Notes under the pieces: model-generated | What the model was told of the DNA's origin: nothing | The model's input: only the letters and a program-made list of their open reading frames with translations | Database searches by the model: none | Source of the DNA: Oceanimonas smirnovii ATCC BAA-899 | Lineage (GTDB): Bacteria; Pseudomonadota; Gammaproteobacteria; Enterobacterales; Aeromonadaceae | NCBI RefSeq assembly: GCF_000381965.1 | Contig: NZ_KB908470.1 | Span: 1-64,000 of the forward strand | Length of the DNA stretch: 64,000 nt | Reading direction: 5' to 3' | Made by a program: the position numbers and the translations under genes | Part shown: piece after piece, positions 1 to 8,387 of the stretch | Layout: each line of letters opens with the position of its first letter | Numbering within the stretch: position 1 is the first letter of the stretch

Positions 1-4
1 TTAA

Positions 5-121
5 TGCCTGGCGGCCATAGCGTTGTGGAACCACCTGATTCCATGCCGAACTCAGCAGTGAAACGCAACCGCGCCGATGATAGTGTGGCAGCTGCCATGT
101 GAAAGTAGGTCACTGCCAGGC
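5..121 (+). rRNA. rrf: 5S ribosomal RNA
   Basis: The sequence opens with TGCCTGGCGGCC and closes with the complementary ACTGCCAGGCA, the usual helix I of gammaproteobacterial 5S rRNA. Internal blocks such as CATGCCGAACTCAG, GTGAAACGC and GCGCCGATG are the conserved 5S core. Length is about 117 nt. It is the last rRNA of an rrn operon whose 16S and 23S genes must lie left of the window, and it is followed 34 bp later by tRNA-Asp, a common distal rrn tRNA. Confidence 0.95.
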
Positions 122-155
122 ACCCAATTTAGTACTCTGACTATACAGCTTTTGC

Positions 156-232
156 GGAGCGGTAGTTCAGTTGGTTAGAATACCGGCCTGTCACGCCGGG
201 GGTCGCGGGTTCGAGTCCCGTCCGCTCCGCCA
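156..232 (+). tRNA. tRNA-Asp (GTC)
   Basis: A 77-nt cloverleaf starting GGAGCGGTAG and ending CCGCTCCG plus an encoded CCA. The anticodon GTC is at 190-192, within CCTGTCACG. The T-loop GGTTCGAGTCC is canonical. It lies just after 5S rRNA and just before a strong terminator, so it is most likely the final gene of the rrn operon. Confidence 0.97.
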
Positions 233-240
233 TTACTCAA

Positions 241-270
241 AACCCCAGCCGATTGGCTGGGGTTTTTTCG
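241..270 (+). terminator. Rho-independent terminator of the rrn/tRNA-Asp transcript
   Basis: The perfect stem CCCCAGCC / GGCTGGGG encloses a 4-nt loop and is followed by TTTTTT. It begins 9 bp after the tRNA-Asp CCA. On the other strand the A-tract gives a weaker T-run, so it may also stop the convergent LysR gene. Confidence 0.85.
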
Positions 271-272
271 TC

Positions 273-1181
273 TTAATCAAAATTATCCCAGTACGGCGGG
301 TTACTGAAGTATCCTTCCATAAAATCGATAAAGCATCTGACCTTGCTGGCCAGCAATTTACGGTGTGCATATACGGCATAAAGACCCATAGGCTCGGGCT
401 CATGTTGCGGCAGCACAACTTTCAGCTTGCCTGCTGCAATGGCGGGGCCGCAAATAAAAGAGGGTTGAATGATAATACCGGCACCTTCTATGGCGGCGCT
501 GACCAGTATTTCTCCATTATTGCTGAGCATGTCACCTGTTTGTTGATATCCAGCCGGTTGTAGCCACTCGTTGATAGAAAAACCGGTGTTGTCTTCCATA
601 TAGCTGTAGCGCAGATACCGATGATTTTTTAGTTCATCCGGACTGGAAGGAGTGCCGTGTTTTTCCAGGTAATCCGGAGCGGCGCACATGATCAGCCTGA
701 CCGGAGCTATCAGCTTGGCAATCATGGATGAGCTCTTTAAATGGCCGATGCGCAGCGCTATATCAAAGCCTTCTTCCACAATATCCACTTTTCGGTCGTT
801 CAGTTGCAGGTCGATACTCACCGCCGGATGAGCGCGCTGAAAGCGACAGAGCAAAGGAGCCAGGTGCAGAGTAGCAAAGGATACCGGGGCACTGATGCGC
901 AGTAGCCCCTGTGCATTTTGCTGCAGATCAGTAAGCTGGCTATCCATATCGTCAATATCATCCAGCACTAACTGGGCACGCTGGGCGTAACGGGATCCGG
1001 CTTCGGTAAGGTGTATCTTGCGGGTGGTGCGATTGAGCAAGCGTGCACCGAGGTGGTCTTCCAGGCGGGAAACATACTTGCTGACCAGCTGCGGTGACAT
1101 ATTCAGCCGCTCTGCTGCACGGGTAAAACTGCCTTCGGTGACCACGGTAACAAAGGCACGCATAGCATCAATACGGTCCAT
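273..1181 (-). CDS. LysR family transcriptional regulator
   Basis: A 302-residue protein with an N-terminal winged helix-turn-helix (about residues 1-60, containing FTRAAERLNMSPQLVSKYV and the LLNRTTR wing) followed by a periplasmic-binding-like effector domain, the full length of the LysR family. The start at 1181 is preferred over an in-frame ATG 15 bp upstream because GGAGC lies 6 bp before it. The gene is divergent from the DoxX and dioxygenase genes, the normal arrangement of a LysR gene and its target, so it probably controls them through the 161-bp spacer. The effector is unknown. The N-terminus resembles the CrgA/AaeR-like subgroup, but this is only an impression. Confidence 0.9.
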   Translation of the reverse strand: MDRIDAMRAFVTVVTEGSFTRAAERLNMSPQLVSKYVSRLEDHLGARLLNRTTRKIHLTEAGSRYAQRAQLVLDDIDDMDSQLTDLQQNAQGLLRISAPVSFATLHLAPLLCRFQRAHPAVSIDLQLNDRKVDIVEEGFDIALRIGHLKSSSMIAKLIAPVRLIMCAAPDYLEKHGTPSSPDELKNHRYLRYSYMEDNTGFSINEWLQPAGYQQTGDMLSNNGEILVSAAIEGAGIIIQPSFICGPAIAAGKLKVVLPQHEPEPMGLYAVYAHRKLLASKVRCFIDFMEGYFSNPPYWDNFD

Positions 1182-1342
1182 GGAAGCTCCTGACAAAGTA
1201 GACGTCTAATTATCAATGTTATGTTTATAATTAAGCAATATGAGCAGTATTAATCCCTTCAAAAAGAGATAGTAAAGTGTGCTTACTTCCTGAACATATA
1301 CTTTCAGGCACACTCATTATTATCTTCATTTGAGGGCATTCC
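1182..1342. promoter_or_regulatory. Divergent LysR/DoxX control region
   Basis: This 161-bp spacer separates divergent starts and is clearly more AT-rich than the flanking genes. It has short A/T tracts (for example around 1215-1245) but I could not fix a convincing -35/-10 pair or a T-N11-A palindrome. It is recorded as the probable binding region of the LysR regulator by position only. Confidence 0.35.
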
Positions 1343-1819
1343 ATGAAACGTTCATTAGCACAGAGCTTGTTCAGCAGTAACGGTGGTTATGCTTCATTGG
1401 TGCTGCGGATACCCGTCGGGCTGATCCTGGCTGCTCATGGGGCACAAAAGCTGTTTGGCTGGTTTGGTGGCCATGGTCTGGAAGGAACAGGGCAGTGGCT
1501 GGCAAGCATTGGTCTGACTCCCGGCTATCTGATGGCAATGCTGGCCGGCAGTGCCGAGTTTTTTGGTGGTATAGCGCTGCTACTGGGCTTGCTGACTCGT
1601 CCGGCAGCGCTGGTGTCTGCTTTTACTATGCTGGTGGCAATTTTTTCCGTACATATCGACAATGGCCTGTTTATGTCCAATAACGGCTACGAATATGCTC
1701 TGACATTATTGGCGGCGACACTTGCTCTGGCCATTCAGGGAGCGGGACGGCTCTCGCTGGACGACATAATACTGAAGCATTTCGAGCGTGCAGGAAACGG
1801 GTTGCGTACTGATGCATAA
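1343..1819 (+). CDS. DoxX family membrane protein
   Basis: A 158-residue polypeptide with four predicted hydrophobic segments. It carries the DoxX-type N-terminal stretch (LRIPVGLILAAHGAQKLFGWFGG) and the glycine-rich motif GTGQWLASIGLTPG. Family members are small inner-membrane proteins, some linked to thiosulfate:quinone oxidation or to thiol/oxidative stress, but most have no proven function. The stop overlaps the start of the following dioxygenase gene, so the two are translationally coupled. Divergent from a LysR gene. The family call is secure; the activity is not. Confidence 0.9.
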   Translation: MKRSLAQSLFSSNGGYASLVLRIPVGLILAAHGAQKLFGWFGGHGLEGTGQWLASIGLTPGYLMAMLAGSAEFFGGIALLLGLLTRPAALVSAFTMLVAIFSVHIDNGLFMSNNGYEYALTLLAATLALAIQGAGRLSLDDIILKHFERAGNGLRTDA

Positions 1820-2642
1820 TCATTCCCGGTCTAAACCCAGCAATATTCTCTTTATCTCTCACGGAGGCGGCCCTATGCCGCTGCTGGGAGATCCGGGCCA
1901 TCAAGAGATGGTGTTTCAGCTCAAGACAATCGCCGGTGCCTTGCCCAGGCCCTCGGCCATACTGGTGATCAGTGCCCATTGGGAAGAGACGGTGCCAACC
2001 ATTACTTCAGGAGCCAGCCCGTCTCTGATCTACGATTACTTCGGCTTTCCGCCGGAGTCCTATCTCATCGAGTATCCCTGCCCGGGTGAACCTGTGCTGG
2101 CGGTGCAGATCCACCAGGCGCTTGAGCAGGCAGGCATTACTGCCCGGCTCGATGAGCACCGGGGGTTTGATCACGGCCTGTTTGTTCCGCTTAAGCTCAT
2201 GTATCCGGCGGCAGATATTCCGTGTGTTCAGTTGTCACTGGTCACTAGTCTGAATGCAGCTACGCACCTTGCTATCGGACGTGCGTTACAGGCTCTGGAG
2301 TGTGAAAATCTGCTGGTGATTGGATCTGGTTTCTCCTTCCATAATATGCGCGCTTTTTTCGCGGCTGATACACCGGACATTCAGGCCGGTAATGCGGCAT
2401 TTGAATACTGGCTGAAAGAAACCTGCAGCAGTACTGACATAAAGGAGCCGGAACGTGCGGAGCGGCTGGTGCACTGGGAGCATGCGCCCTATGCCCGACT
2501 CTGTCACCCCCGGGAAGAGCATCTGCTGCCGCTGCACGTCTGCTACGGGCTGGCAGAAAAGCCCTGTAGTACTCATATTTCTGCGACGATCCTGGGCAAA
2601 AAGTCGGGCATTGTATATTGGGGGCCGGAATCTCTGGTTTGA
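1812..2642 (+). CDS. Class III extradiol ring-cleavage dioxygenase (LigB/DODA family)
   Basis: About 276 residues of the LigB/DODA-type family, which opens catechol-like rings with a non-haem Fe(II). Expected metal-site features are visible: the N-terminal FISHGGGP, the HW pair in ISAHWEE, DHGLFVPLKLMYP and the C-terminal VCYGLAEK. Bacterial relatives include YgiD, a 4,5-DOPA-type dioxygenase. The natural substrate cannot be read from sequence. ATG 1812 overlaps the doxX stop; an in-frame GTG at 1788 is an alternative and AGGAAA between the two does not decide. The DoxX-dioxygenase pair under a LysR regulator suggests response to a phenolic or quinone compound (inference). Confidence 0.88.
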   Translation: MHNHSRSKPSNILFISHGGGPMPLLGDPGHQEMVFQLKTIAGALPRPSAILVISAHWEETVPTITSGASPSLIYDYFGFPPESYLIEYPCPGEPVLAVQIHQALEQAGITARLDEHRGFDHGLFVPLKLMYPAADIPCVQLSLVTSLNAATHLAIGRALQALECENLLVIGSGFSFHNMRAFFAADTPDIQAGNAAFEYWLKETCSSTDIKEPERAERLVHWEHAPYARLCHPREEHLLPLHVCYGLAEKPCSTHISATILGKKSGIVYWGPESLV

Positions 2643-2691
2643 TCGTCTGTTTAAAGACCTGGCTGAAGCGTAAAAATTACTGTAAAACGTA

Positions 2692-2716
2692 AATGCAAAT
2701 TAGTTTTAATTGCATT
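2692..2716. promoter_or_regulatory. Inverted repeat upstream of the siderophore-interacting protein gene
   Basis: AATGCAA and TTGCATT flank an AT-rich core (ATTAGTTTTAA), a near-perfect 25-bp palindrome about 60 bp before the start. Iron genes of this type are normally Fur-controlled, but the core does not fit the 19-bp Fur consensus well, so it may be a Fur site variant or another operator. Confidence 0.35.
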
Positions 2717-2774
2717 ATAGTGTGGTTGCCTGGTTTTATCACATCAAATGCCATTAAATACTAACGGGTGAAAA

Positions 2775-3578
2775 ATGAAAAAAGATAAGAAAATACAAAA
2801 GCTGACAGTAAGTGATTGTTACTCTGTCACACCTCATATGCAGCGCCTTGTATTTACAGTCGATGATATTACCCCTTTCACAGAGTGTAGTGCTGGCCAG
2901 TACATCAAACTTATGTTTACTCCACAGGGTAAAACCGATCTGTCTTTACTTGGTGAAGAAGAAAAGCCGGTATTACGAACTTACACCATCAGAAAATTCA
3001 GCCCGTTACATCAACAAATCACGGTAGATTTTGTCAAGCATCGGGATCTGCCAGAAAAAACATCCATATCGATTAACAGCGGCGGTTATGGTCATTACTT
3101 TGCCCAGCATGCAGCTATTGGTGATACCATTTTCATGGCAGGGCCCGGTATCATAAAGCCCATCAATATGGATGCAGACTGGTTTTTACTGGTTGCTGAC
3201 ATGGCAGCAATTCCTGCATTAAGCGTTGAAATAAACACCTTGCCTGAATGTGAAAAGGGCTATGTTGTATTAGCATTAACATCTGAAGATGATATGCCCG
3301 AAATAAATATTCCAGCAGGAATGAACTTGAAATTATGTATTAAAGGTGAAGAGGAATCACTGGCAAACACAGTAGAAAAACTTGAGTGGTTGCGTGGTCG
3401 TCCTTCAGTCTGGTGCGCATGTGAGTTTAATGTCATGAAGGCCATTCGCAGATATATCTCTGACCAGCATAATGTTGAACGTAGTAGATGTTACTTTAGT
3501 AGTTACTGGAAGGAAGGTGTTACCGAAGATGGCCACAAGGTATTGAAACGAGAAGATAACGACGCTTTTTATCGTTAA
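2775..3578 (+). CDS. Siderophore-interacting protein (FAD-dependent ferric reductase, SIP/ViuB type)
   Basis: A 267-residue protein with an N-terminal FAD-binding barrel (RTYTIR at about 74-79, the flavin motif) and a C-terminal SIP domain ending in the family signature RCYFSSYWKEG. Relatives reduce ferric siderophores in the cytoplasm to release iron, using NAD(P)H or ferredoxin. The gene is markedly more AT-rich than its neighbours (runs such as AAAAAGATAAGAAAATA), uses AAA/ATT-type codons, and stands alone without siderophore uptake or synthesis genes, which suggests recent acquisition. The ATG follows GGGTG at 2766. An inverted repeat upstream may be its operator. Confidence 0.87.
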   Translation: MKKDKKIQKLTVSDCYSVTPHMQRLVFTVDDITPFTECSAGQYIKLMFTPQGKTDLSLLGEEEKPVLRTYTIRKFSPLHQQITVDFVKHRDLPEKTSISINSGGYGHYFAQHAAIGDTIFMAGPGIIKPINMDADWFLLVADMAAIPALSVEINTLPECEKGYVVLALTSEDDMPEINIPAGMNLKLCIKGEEESLANTVEKLEWLRGRPSVWCACEFNVMKAIRRYISDQHNVERSRCYFSSYWKEGVTEDGHKVLKREDNDAFYR

Positions 3579-3645
3579 ATAATACGGGTGACCTACCTAC
3601 GTTGTTATAACACGCAACCTGGCTGCAGTAGCTCAGAATAGGAAA

Positions 3646-4383
3646 TCATGAGCCATGACTGGCCAGCCTTCCCAGATAAGGCTGCAGCGAAAAGCCCAGC
3701 TGTTTGCTGAGCGCCCATTCCTGCTCTTTTAGTGCTTTGGCATTACCAGGAGCGGGGCTGGTGCCGGCAAATACCACCCAGTTGCCGCTGCTGAGCAGGC
3801 AGGAACGTACCTCGCAAAAGTGACGGTCCAGCAGTGCCATAAACTCGTCACTCTGATGACAGTCCCAGCAGTTCAGCACCAGCCAGCCGCCGGTTTTAAG
3901 CTGGTGTCGGCAGTTTTCGATAAACTCCGCCGAGAACTGCTCGCCTTCTGCATCATCAGCGTTATACAAGTCACTGAAGATCACATCCAGTTTTTTACCC
4001 TTGTACTCCCGCATAAAAGCAAAGGCATCGGCCTGATGCAGCTGCAGACGTTTGCCCTGAGGCAACTGAAAATAACGCTGAGCAGCCTCAACCACACCGG
4101 GGCGCAGTTCAACTACCTGCTGTTTCAAACCAGCCACGCCTGCATGCAGGCAACTGTTCAGGGTACCGGCACCCAGCCCCAGAGTCAGTGTCTGCCTGGG
4201 AGTATTAAATAACAGTACCAATAGCATGGCTCTTACATACTCCAGCTGTGGCACATGAGGTTCACTTCTGCTCCAGCTGCTCTGAGCATCCGGGCCGCCA
4301 AAGTTAAGGGTGCGTACACCGTCAGATTCCAGCACGCGAATTGGTCCGAATTCATCATGAGCAGTGAAAATTTCCTGCGGCAT
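3646..4383 (-). CDS. Spermidine synthase-like protein (class I SAM-fold)
   Basis: A 245-residue protein with a Rossmann methyltransferase/aminopropyltransferase fold: motif I LTLGLGAGTLNS (about 67-78), an acidic strand end VVELRPGVVEAA, the QADAFAFM segment and the FSDLYNADD catalytic-loop-like motif. It resembles the polyamine synthase-like proteins (often annotated speE-like or fused to MFS domains) rather than true SpeE: the GGGxG and DGP loops are altered, so aminopropyl transfer is doubtful. Transcribed away from the downstream unknown gene with its own spacer. Confidence 0.7.
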   Translation of the reverse strand: MPQEIFTAHDEFGPIRVLESDGVRTLNFGGPDAQSSWSRSEPHVPQLEYVRAMLLVLLFNTPRQTLTLGLGAGTLNSCLHAGVAGLKQQVVELRPGVVEAAQRYFQLPQGKRLQLHQADAFAFMREYKGKKLDVIFSDLYNADDAEGEQFSAEFIENCRHQLKTGGWLVLNCWDCHQSDEFMALLDRHFCEVRSCLLSSGNWVVFAGTSPAPGNAKALKEQEWALSKQLGFSLQPYLGRLASHGS

Positions 4384-4410
4384 AGCTATCTCCCTGGCAT
4401 AACAAAAAAT

Positions 4411-4440
4411 AAAAAGCCCCGGCTGAGAGACCGGGGCCTG
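4411..4440 (-). terminator. Rho-independent terminator for the 4459-4746 gene
   Basis: Read on the minus strand, CCCCGG-loop-CCGGGG-type stem (GGCCCCGGTCTC..GCCGGGGC) is followed by a T-rich tract (TTTTTATTTTTT). It sits 19 bp after the stop of the small unknown gene and also separates it from the spermidine-synthase-like gene. Confidence 0.7.
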
Positions 4441-4458
4441 AAAAATACGGAAGGGTAT

Positions 4459-4746
4459 TCAGTCCAGCAGCGCCTGCGCAATTTGCTGCCACTCATCTTT
4501 GGTGGAGCAATTGGGGCGTTTTTTACCGGCACGGCCATACCAGTAATCGGCATTCCACAGCACGCCTTCCACATGGTGCAGATAGGCATGAACCCAGGCA
4601 GAGGGCTGATCACTGTTATCGCGAATGCATTCGTGGGCATATTCCCACCGGTCGTTGGCATCCAGCCACAGTGCGGTGAGAGCATCAGACAGGCCGACCG
4701 GCGGCTGAGGCTGGTTAAGAGAAGCGTGAAAGGCCTTGAAGTTCAT
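4459..4746 (-). CDS. Conserved hypothetical protein, 95 residues
   Basis: I recognise this as a widespread small unknown family: aromatic-rich C-terminal half with DRWEYAHECI, AWVHAYLHHVEG and NADYWYGRAGK, but know no function. Soluble, acidic N-terminus, no signal peptide. The start MNFKAF at 4746 is chosen over an ATG 87 bp upstream because CAGGGAGCC lies just before it and conserved-looking sequence begins there. Followed by its own terminator. Confidence 0.75.
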   Translation of the reverse strand: MNFKAFHASLNQPQPPVGLSDALTALWLDANDRWEYAHECIRDNSDQPSAWVHAYLHHVEGVLWNADYWYGRAGKKRPNCSTKDEWQQIAQALLD

Positions 4747-4840
4747 TGATGGCTCCCTGCAGGTTAACTGAAACTTTTGATAATGATCACAGTTTACCAT
4801 AACGAAGCCGTCTAAAAACTCGCAAGCGGGCATCTGAATA

Positions 4841-5389
4841 TTATTGAGTATTTACCATGGTGAACTCCTGGCCCAGCCGGCGAAAAGCATTCAGCACCAG
4901 ACCATTATCCCGGACTTCCAGATAATGCAGGTTACCGTCGGCATTCAGCACCATGGTGAGCTGCTGGCCAGCCTGCAGCCGGCTTAGTGGCTTGTAAGAA
5001 GGCTCTGCCTGCACCAGGGCGATCAGCTCCTTGCCGGGCAGCTGCCAACTGCGGAACAGAGCGGATAGCGTTTCTCCGGGTGCCAGTGTGTGATCAATAC
5101 GTTTGCCGCCAGTGGGCACATCTATCACCCGTTTGTCGGCATCACTCAAGGGCACCGCCAAGCGACCGGTAACAGGGGCATCCGGGGTTGCCGGAGCCGG
5201 TTGCCAGACAAACAACCCCAGCCAGGCGGGAAGCAGGATCAGCAGACCCGCCTTATGAACGCGAGGCAAGCGACCCAGAGCGTTCAGCAGCCGCCCCAGG
5301 CCTTTGCGGGCAGGCAGTGTAAATTGGTTAAAGCGCGCTCCCAAAGAGTGGCGCTGTTGATGTTTGGCGGCGCTTTTTGATCTGGACAT
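4841..5389 (-). CDS. LysM-like OapA family protein
   Basis: A 182-residue type II membrane protein: basic cytoplasmic N-terminus (MSRSKSAAKHQQRH), an OapA-N-type segment FTLPARKGLGRLLNALGRLPRVHK, one transmembrane helix (LLILLPAWLGLFVW, about 48-62) and a C-terminal periplasmic LysM-like OapA domain (HTLAPGETLSALFRSW... LQAGQQLTM). OapA of Haemophilus affects colony opacity and adherence; related YtfB of E. coli affects cell division. Peptidoglycan binding is probable by family. The start at 5389 has GGGAGG 6 bp upstream; longer in-frame extensions lack one. Confidence 0.82.
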   Translation of the reverse strand: MSRSKSAAKHQQRHSLGARFNQFTLPARKGLGRLLNALGRLPRVHKAGLLILLPAWLGLFVWQPAPATPDAPVTGRLAVPLSDADKRVIDVPTGGKRIDHTLAPGETLSALFRSWQLPGKELIALVQAEPSYKPLSRLQAGQQLTMVLNADGNLHYLEVRDNGLVLNAFRRLGQEFTMVNTQ

Positions 5390-5501
5390 AGTTTCCTCCC
5401 CTCGCGGCCACAAGTGTATCCAGCGCCCTGTAACTCCACAAGATAGCGGCACCGCTTCTTTACAAAAGCCGGCGTTGCAGACAGGGTGCTGCGACAAGGC
5501 G

Positions 5502-5531
5502 TTTCACCCCATGCCTTGCGGGTGCTAAAAT
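5502..5531 (+). promoter_or_regulatory. Candidate gltX promoter
   Basis: TTTCAC (-35-like, 5502-5507), 18-bp spacer and TAAAAT (-10, 5526-5531), about 46 bp before the gltX start. The -35 is a weak match to TTGACA. Confidence 0.4.
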
Positions 5532-5576
5532 AGCCGCCATTTCATTTTCAGCTCCTATTTAACCAAGGCAGACAGA

Positions 5577-6989
5577 ATGACAGTTAAAACACGGTTCGCC
5601 CCCAGTCCAACCGGCTTTCTTCACGTAGGTGGTGCCCGCACCGCTCTGTATTCCTGGCTTTATGCCCGTCATCAGCAGGGCGAGTTTGTGCTGCGCATTG
5701 AAGACACGGATCTGGAGCGCTCCACCCAGGAAGCCATTGACGCCATTCTGGAAGGCATGAACTGGCTGGGCCTGAGCTGGGATGAGGGCCCCTATTACCA
5801 GACCAAGCGTTTTGACCGCTATAACCAGCTGATTGATCAGCTGCTGGAGCAAGGTAAGGCTTATAAGTGCTACTGCTCCAAAGAGCGGCTGGAAAGCCTG
5901 CGCGAGCAGCAAATGGCTGCCGGTGAAAAGCCCCGCTACGACGGCACCTGTCGTCATGGTGAGCACCAGCATGCTGCCGATGCGCCTTATGTTGTTCGTT
6001 TTGCCAACCCCACCGAAGGCAGTGTGGTCTTTGACGATCATGTACGCGGTCGCATAGAGATTGCCAACGATCAGCTGGATGATCTCATTATCCGCCGTAC
6101 CGACGGCGCACCTACCTATAACTTCTGTGTGGTGGTAGACGACTGGGATATGGAAATTACCCATGTGGTACGCGGTGAAGATCACATCAACAACACACCG
6201 CGCCAGATCAATATCTATAAAGCGCTGGGTGCTCCTGTGCCGGAGTTTGCTCATGTGTCCATGATCCTGGGTGATGACGGTGCCAAGCTGTCCAAGCGCC
6301 ATGGCGCGGTAAGCGTGATGCAGTATCGTGACGACGGTTATCTGCCTCAGGCCTTGCTGAACTATCTGGTGCGTCTGGGCTGGTCTCACGGCGATCAGGA
6401 GATCTTTACTCTTGATGAAATGATCTCGCTGTTCTCGCTCAATGCCATCAGCAAATCGGCGTCTGCCTTTAATACCGATAAGCTGCTGTGGCTGAACCAG
6501 CACTATATGAAAACCCTGCCTGCGGCAGAGGTGGCCGGTCATCTTGAATGGCACATGCAGGATCAGGGAATAGATATGACTCAAGGTCCGGCGCTGACCG
6601 ACCTGATTGGCCTGTATGCCGAGCGTTGCCATACCCTGAAGGAGCTGGCCGGACAAAGCCGCTATTTGTTTGAAGACTTCAGCGAGTTTGATGCGGCGGC
6701 CGCCAAAAAGCACCTGCGCCCGGTAGCCGCCGAGCCGCTGCAGCTGGCCCGCACCAAACTGGCAGCCCTGACCGACTGGCAGGCGGCATCGATCCATGAA
6801 GTGATCAATGCGGTGGCGGCCGAGCTGGATCTTGGCATGGGCAAGGTAGGTATGCCGCTGCGGGTGGCGGTAACCGGTATTGGTCAGTCACCAGCCATTG
6901 ATGGCGTGATGGCGCTGCTGAGCAAAGACAAGGTTCTGGCCCGCATCGACATGGCACTGGCCTTTATTGCCGAGCGTGCTCAAGGGTAA
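5577..6989 (+). CDS. gltX: Glutamate--tRNA ligase
   Basis: A 470-residue class I aminoacyl-tRNA synthetase that charges tRNA-Glu in the cytoplasm. The HIGH-type signature is [15 protein letters not shown] (about 9-23), and the KMSKS-type signature is KLSKRHGA (about 237-244). Length matches bacterial GluRS. The zinc-knuckle region CYCSKERL...CRHG (about 98-130) is present. Start ATG 5577 follows AAGGCAGAC. Transcribed alone and closed by a terminator before the tRNA-Ala array. Confidence 0.97.
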   Translation: MTVKTRFAPSPTGFLHVGGARTALYSWLYARHQQGEFVLRIEDTDLERSTQEAIDAILEGMNWLGLSWDEGPYYQTKRFDRYNQLIDQLLEQGKAYKCYCSKERLESLREQQMAAGEKPRYDGTCRHGEHQHAADAPYVVRFANPTEGSVVFDDHVRGRIEIANDQLDDLIIRRTDGAPTYNFCVVVDDWDMEITHVVRGEDHINNTPRQINIYKALGAPVPEFAHVSMILGDDGAKLSKRHGAVSVMQYRDDGYLPQALLNYLVRLGWSHGDQEIFTLDEMISLFSLNAISKSASAFNTDKLLWLNQHYMKTLPAAEVAGHLEWHMQDQGIDMTQGPALTDLIGLYAERCHTLKELAGQSRYLFEDFSEFDAAAAKKHLRPVAAEPLQLARTKLAALTDWQAASIHEVINAVAAELDLGMGKVGMPLRVAVTGIGQSPAIDGVMALLSKDKVLARIDMALAFIAERAQG

Positions 6990-7024
6990 TACATAGCTTG
7001 AAGCGAAAAGCCTGAAGCTGGAAG

Positions 7025-7057
7025 AAAAACGGCGTTGCCTGCAGGTAACGCCGTTTT
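7025..7057 (+). terminator. Rho-independent terminator of gltX
   Basis: AACGGCGTT and AACGCCGTT form a 9-bp stem around GCCTGCAGGT, followed by TT. It lies about 35 bp after the gltX stop. The preceding bases (about 6993-7024) are a degenerate CTTGAAGC/CTGAAGC direct repeat. Confidence 0.7.
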
Positions 7058-7150
7058 CACAATCCTCAATCCTAAATTCCGCCAAAATGAATAATTACTG
7101 AACGCTTTGTTCAAAAATCATCTGCTTGCACTAATTTTTCTAATTGCCTG

Positions 7151-7179
7151 TTGACTCTGAACAGCGCTGTGCCTATTAT
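7151..7179 (+). promoter_or_regulatory. Strong stable-RNA promoter of the tRNA-Ala array
   Basis: TTGACT (7151-7156), 17-bp spacer and TATTAT (7174-7179), followed by a GC-rich discriminator GCGCCTCGCT. This fits a sigma-70 stable-RNA promoter, and GC-rich discriminators are associated with stringent control. The first tRNA begins 42 bp after the -10. Confidence 0.75.
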
Positions 7180-7221
7180 GCGCCTCGCTCGCAGGGACAA
7201 GATTCCTGCAACGACTTGTGC

Positions 7222-7297
<76 letters not shown>

Positions 7298-7324
7298 ATC
7301 AAGTCAGAGCAGTTTCTGCCAAAT

Positions 7325-7400
<76 letters not shown>

Positions 7401-7438
7401 GGCGGCAGAAACAAACACCAGTGAAACAGCATTGTTTT

Positions 7439-7514
<76 letters not shown>

Positions 7515-7533
7515 AAACAATCTGACCCAATTC

Positions 7534-7609
<76 letters not shown>

Positions 7610-7616
7610 AATTTTA

Positions 7617-7648
7617 AAAAGCCGCAGTTATCATACTGCGGCTTTTTT
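7617..7648 (+). terminator. Rho-independent terminator of the tRNA-Ala array
   Basis: AAAAGCCGCAGT and ACTGCGGCTTTTTT pair over about 8-12 bp with the T-run TTTTTT. It directly follows the fourth tRNA. Confidence 0.9.
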
Positions 7649-7709
7649 CGTTCTGGCCTTTTTCCATTCAACTGCGCACAATAAAACAAACTCGTACGAG
7701 ACTGTTTTT

Positions 7710-8378
7710 ATGGAGCACTTCAATTCTATTTTTGAGCGCGCCTGCGCTCGTCACGGCGAAACCATGTTGCGCCGGCTTATCGCCACGCCTGCCCTCAGTG
7801 CCGGTGAACTGGCTGCCATTCCCGATGATCGCTGGCTGTCTTCCTTTACCATGAGCCTGTTTCAGTCGGGGTTTGTGTGGAAAGTGATCAGAGATAAGTG
7901 GCCGGACTTTGAGCGTGCCTTCTTTGGCTTTGATCCCAACAAGATGCTGCTGCTGGATGAACACCATCTGGAGCGGCTGAATAACGACGCCAGCATAGTG
8001 CGCCACGCGAAGAAGATTGCTGCTGTGCCGGTCAATGCTCAAATGGTGCTGGATTTAGGCCGTGATCACGGCGGCTTTGGTGCCTTTGTGGCCGCCTGGC
8101 CCAAAGACGATGTGGTAGGGCTGTGGCAGCACATTCGCAAGCACAGCAAACTGCTGGGCGGCAATATCGCCCCCTATGCCTTGCGCCGGCTGGGAGCAGA
8201 GACTTTTGTATTTACCGGTGATGTCAGCGCTTATCTGCAGCATCACGGTGTGGTGGATGCGGCGTTAAGCTCCAAAAAAGGCATGAACCAGGCCCAGGCC
8301 GCTTTTAACACCTGGCGCGAGCAAAGCGGCCTGAATTTAGGCGAAATCAGCAAGACCATCGCCTTTTCCATCGGTTAA
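7710..8378 (+). CDS. Tag-like DNA-3-methyladenine glycosylase I family protein
   Basis: A 222-residue member of the adenine-glycosylase (Tag/PF03352-type) family, to which the MSLFQSGFVWKVIRDKWPDF, FFGFD and SIVRHAKKIAAVPVNAQMVLDL segments belong. Family enzymes excise alkylated purines by base flipping. It is longer than E. coli Tag (187 residues) and I do not see the N-terminal Cys and C-terminal HxxxC zinc ligands of Tag (the N-terminus reads MEHFNSIFERACARHG), so it belongs to the zinc-less Tag-like branch and its substrate is uncertain. Monocistronic, preceded by the tRNA array. Confidence 0.75.
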   Translation: MEHFNSIFERACARHGETMLRRLIATPALSAGELAAIPDDRWLSSFTMSLFQSGFVWKVIRDKWPDFERAFFGFDPNKMLLLDEHHLERLNNDASIVRHAKKIAAVPVNAQMVLDLGRDHGGFGAFVAAWPKDDVVGLWQHIRKHSKLLGGNIAPYALRRLGAETFVFTGDVSAYLQHHGVVDAALSSKKGMNQAQAAFNTWREQSGLNLGEISKTIAFSIG

Positions 8379-8387
8379 CGACAAGGG

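Noticed and set aside
5559-6797. 412-codon minus-strand open frame opposite gltX
   Set aside because: Fully covered by gltX with HIGH and KLSKR motifs; the antisense product has no recognisable domain.
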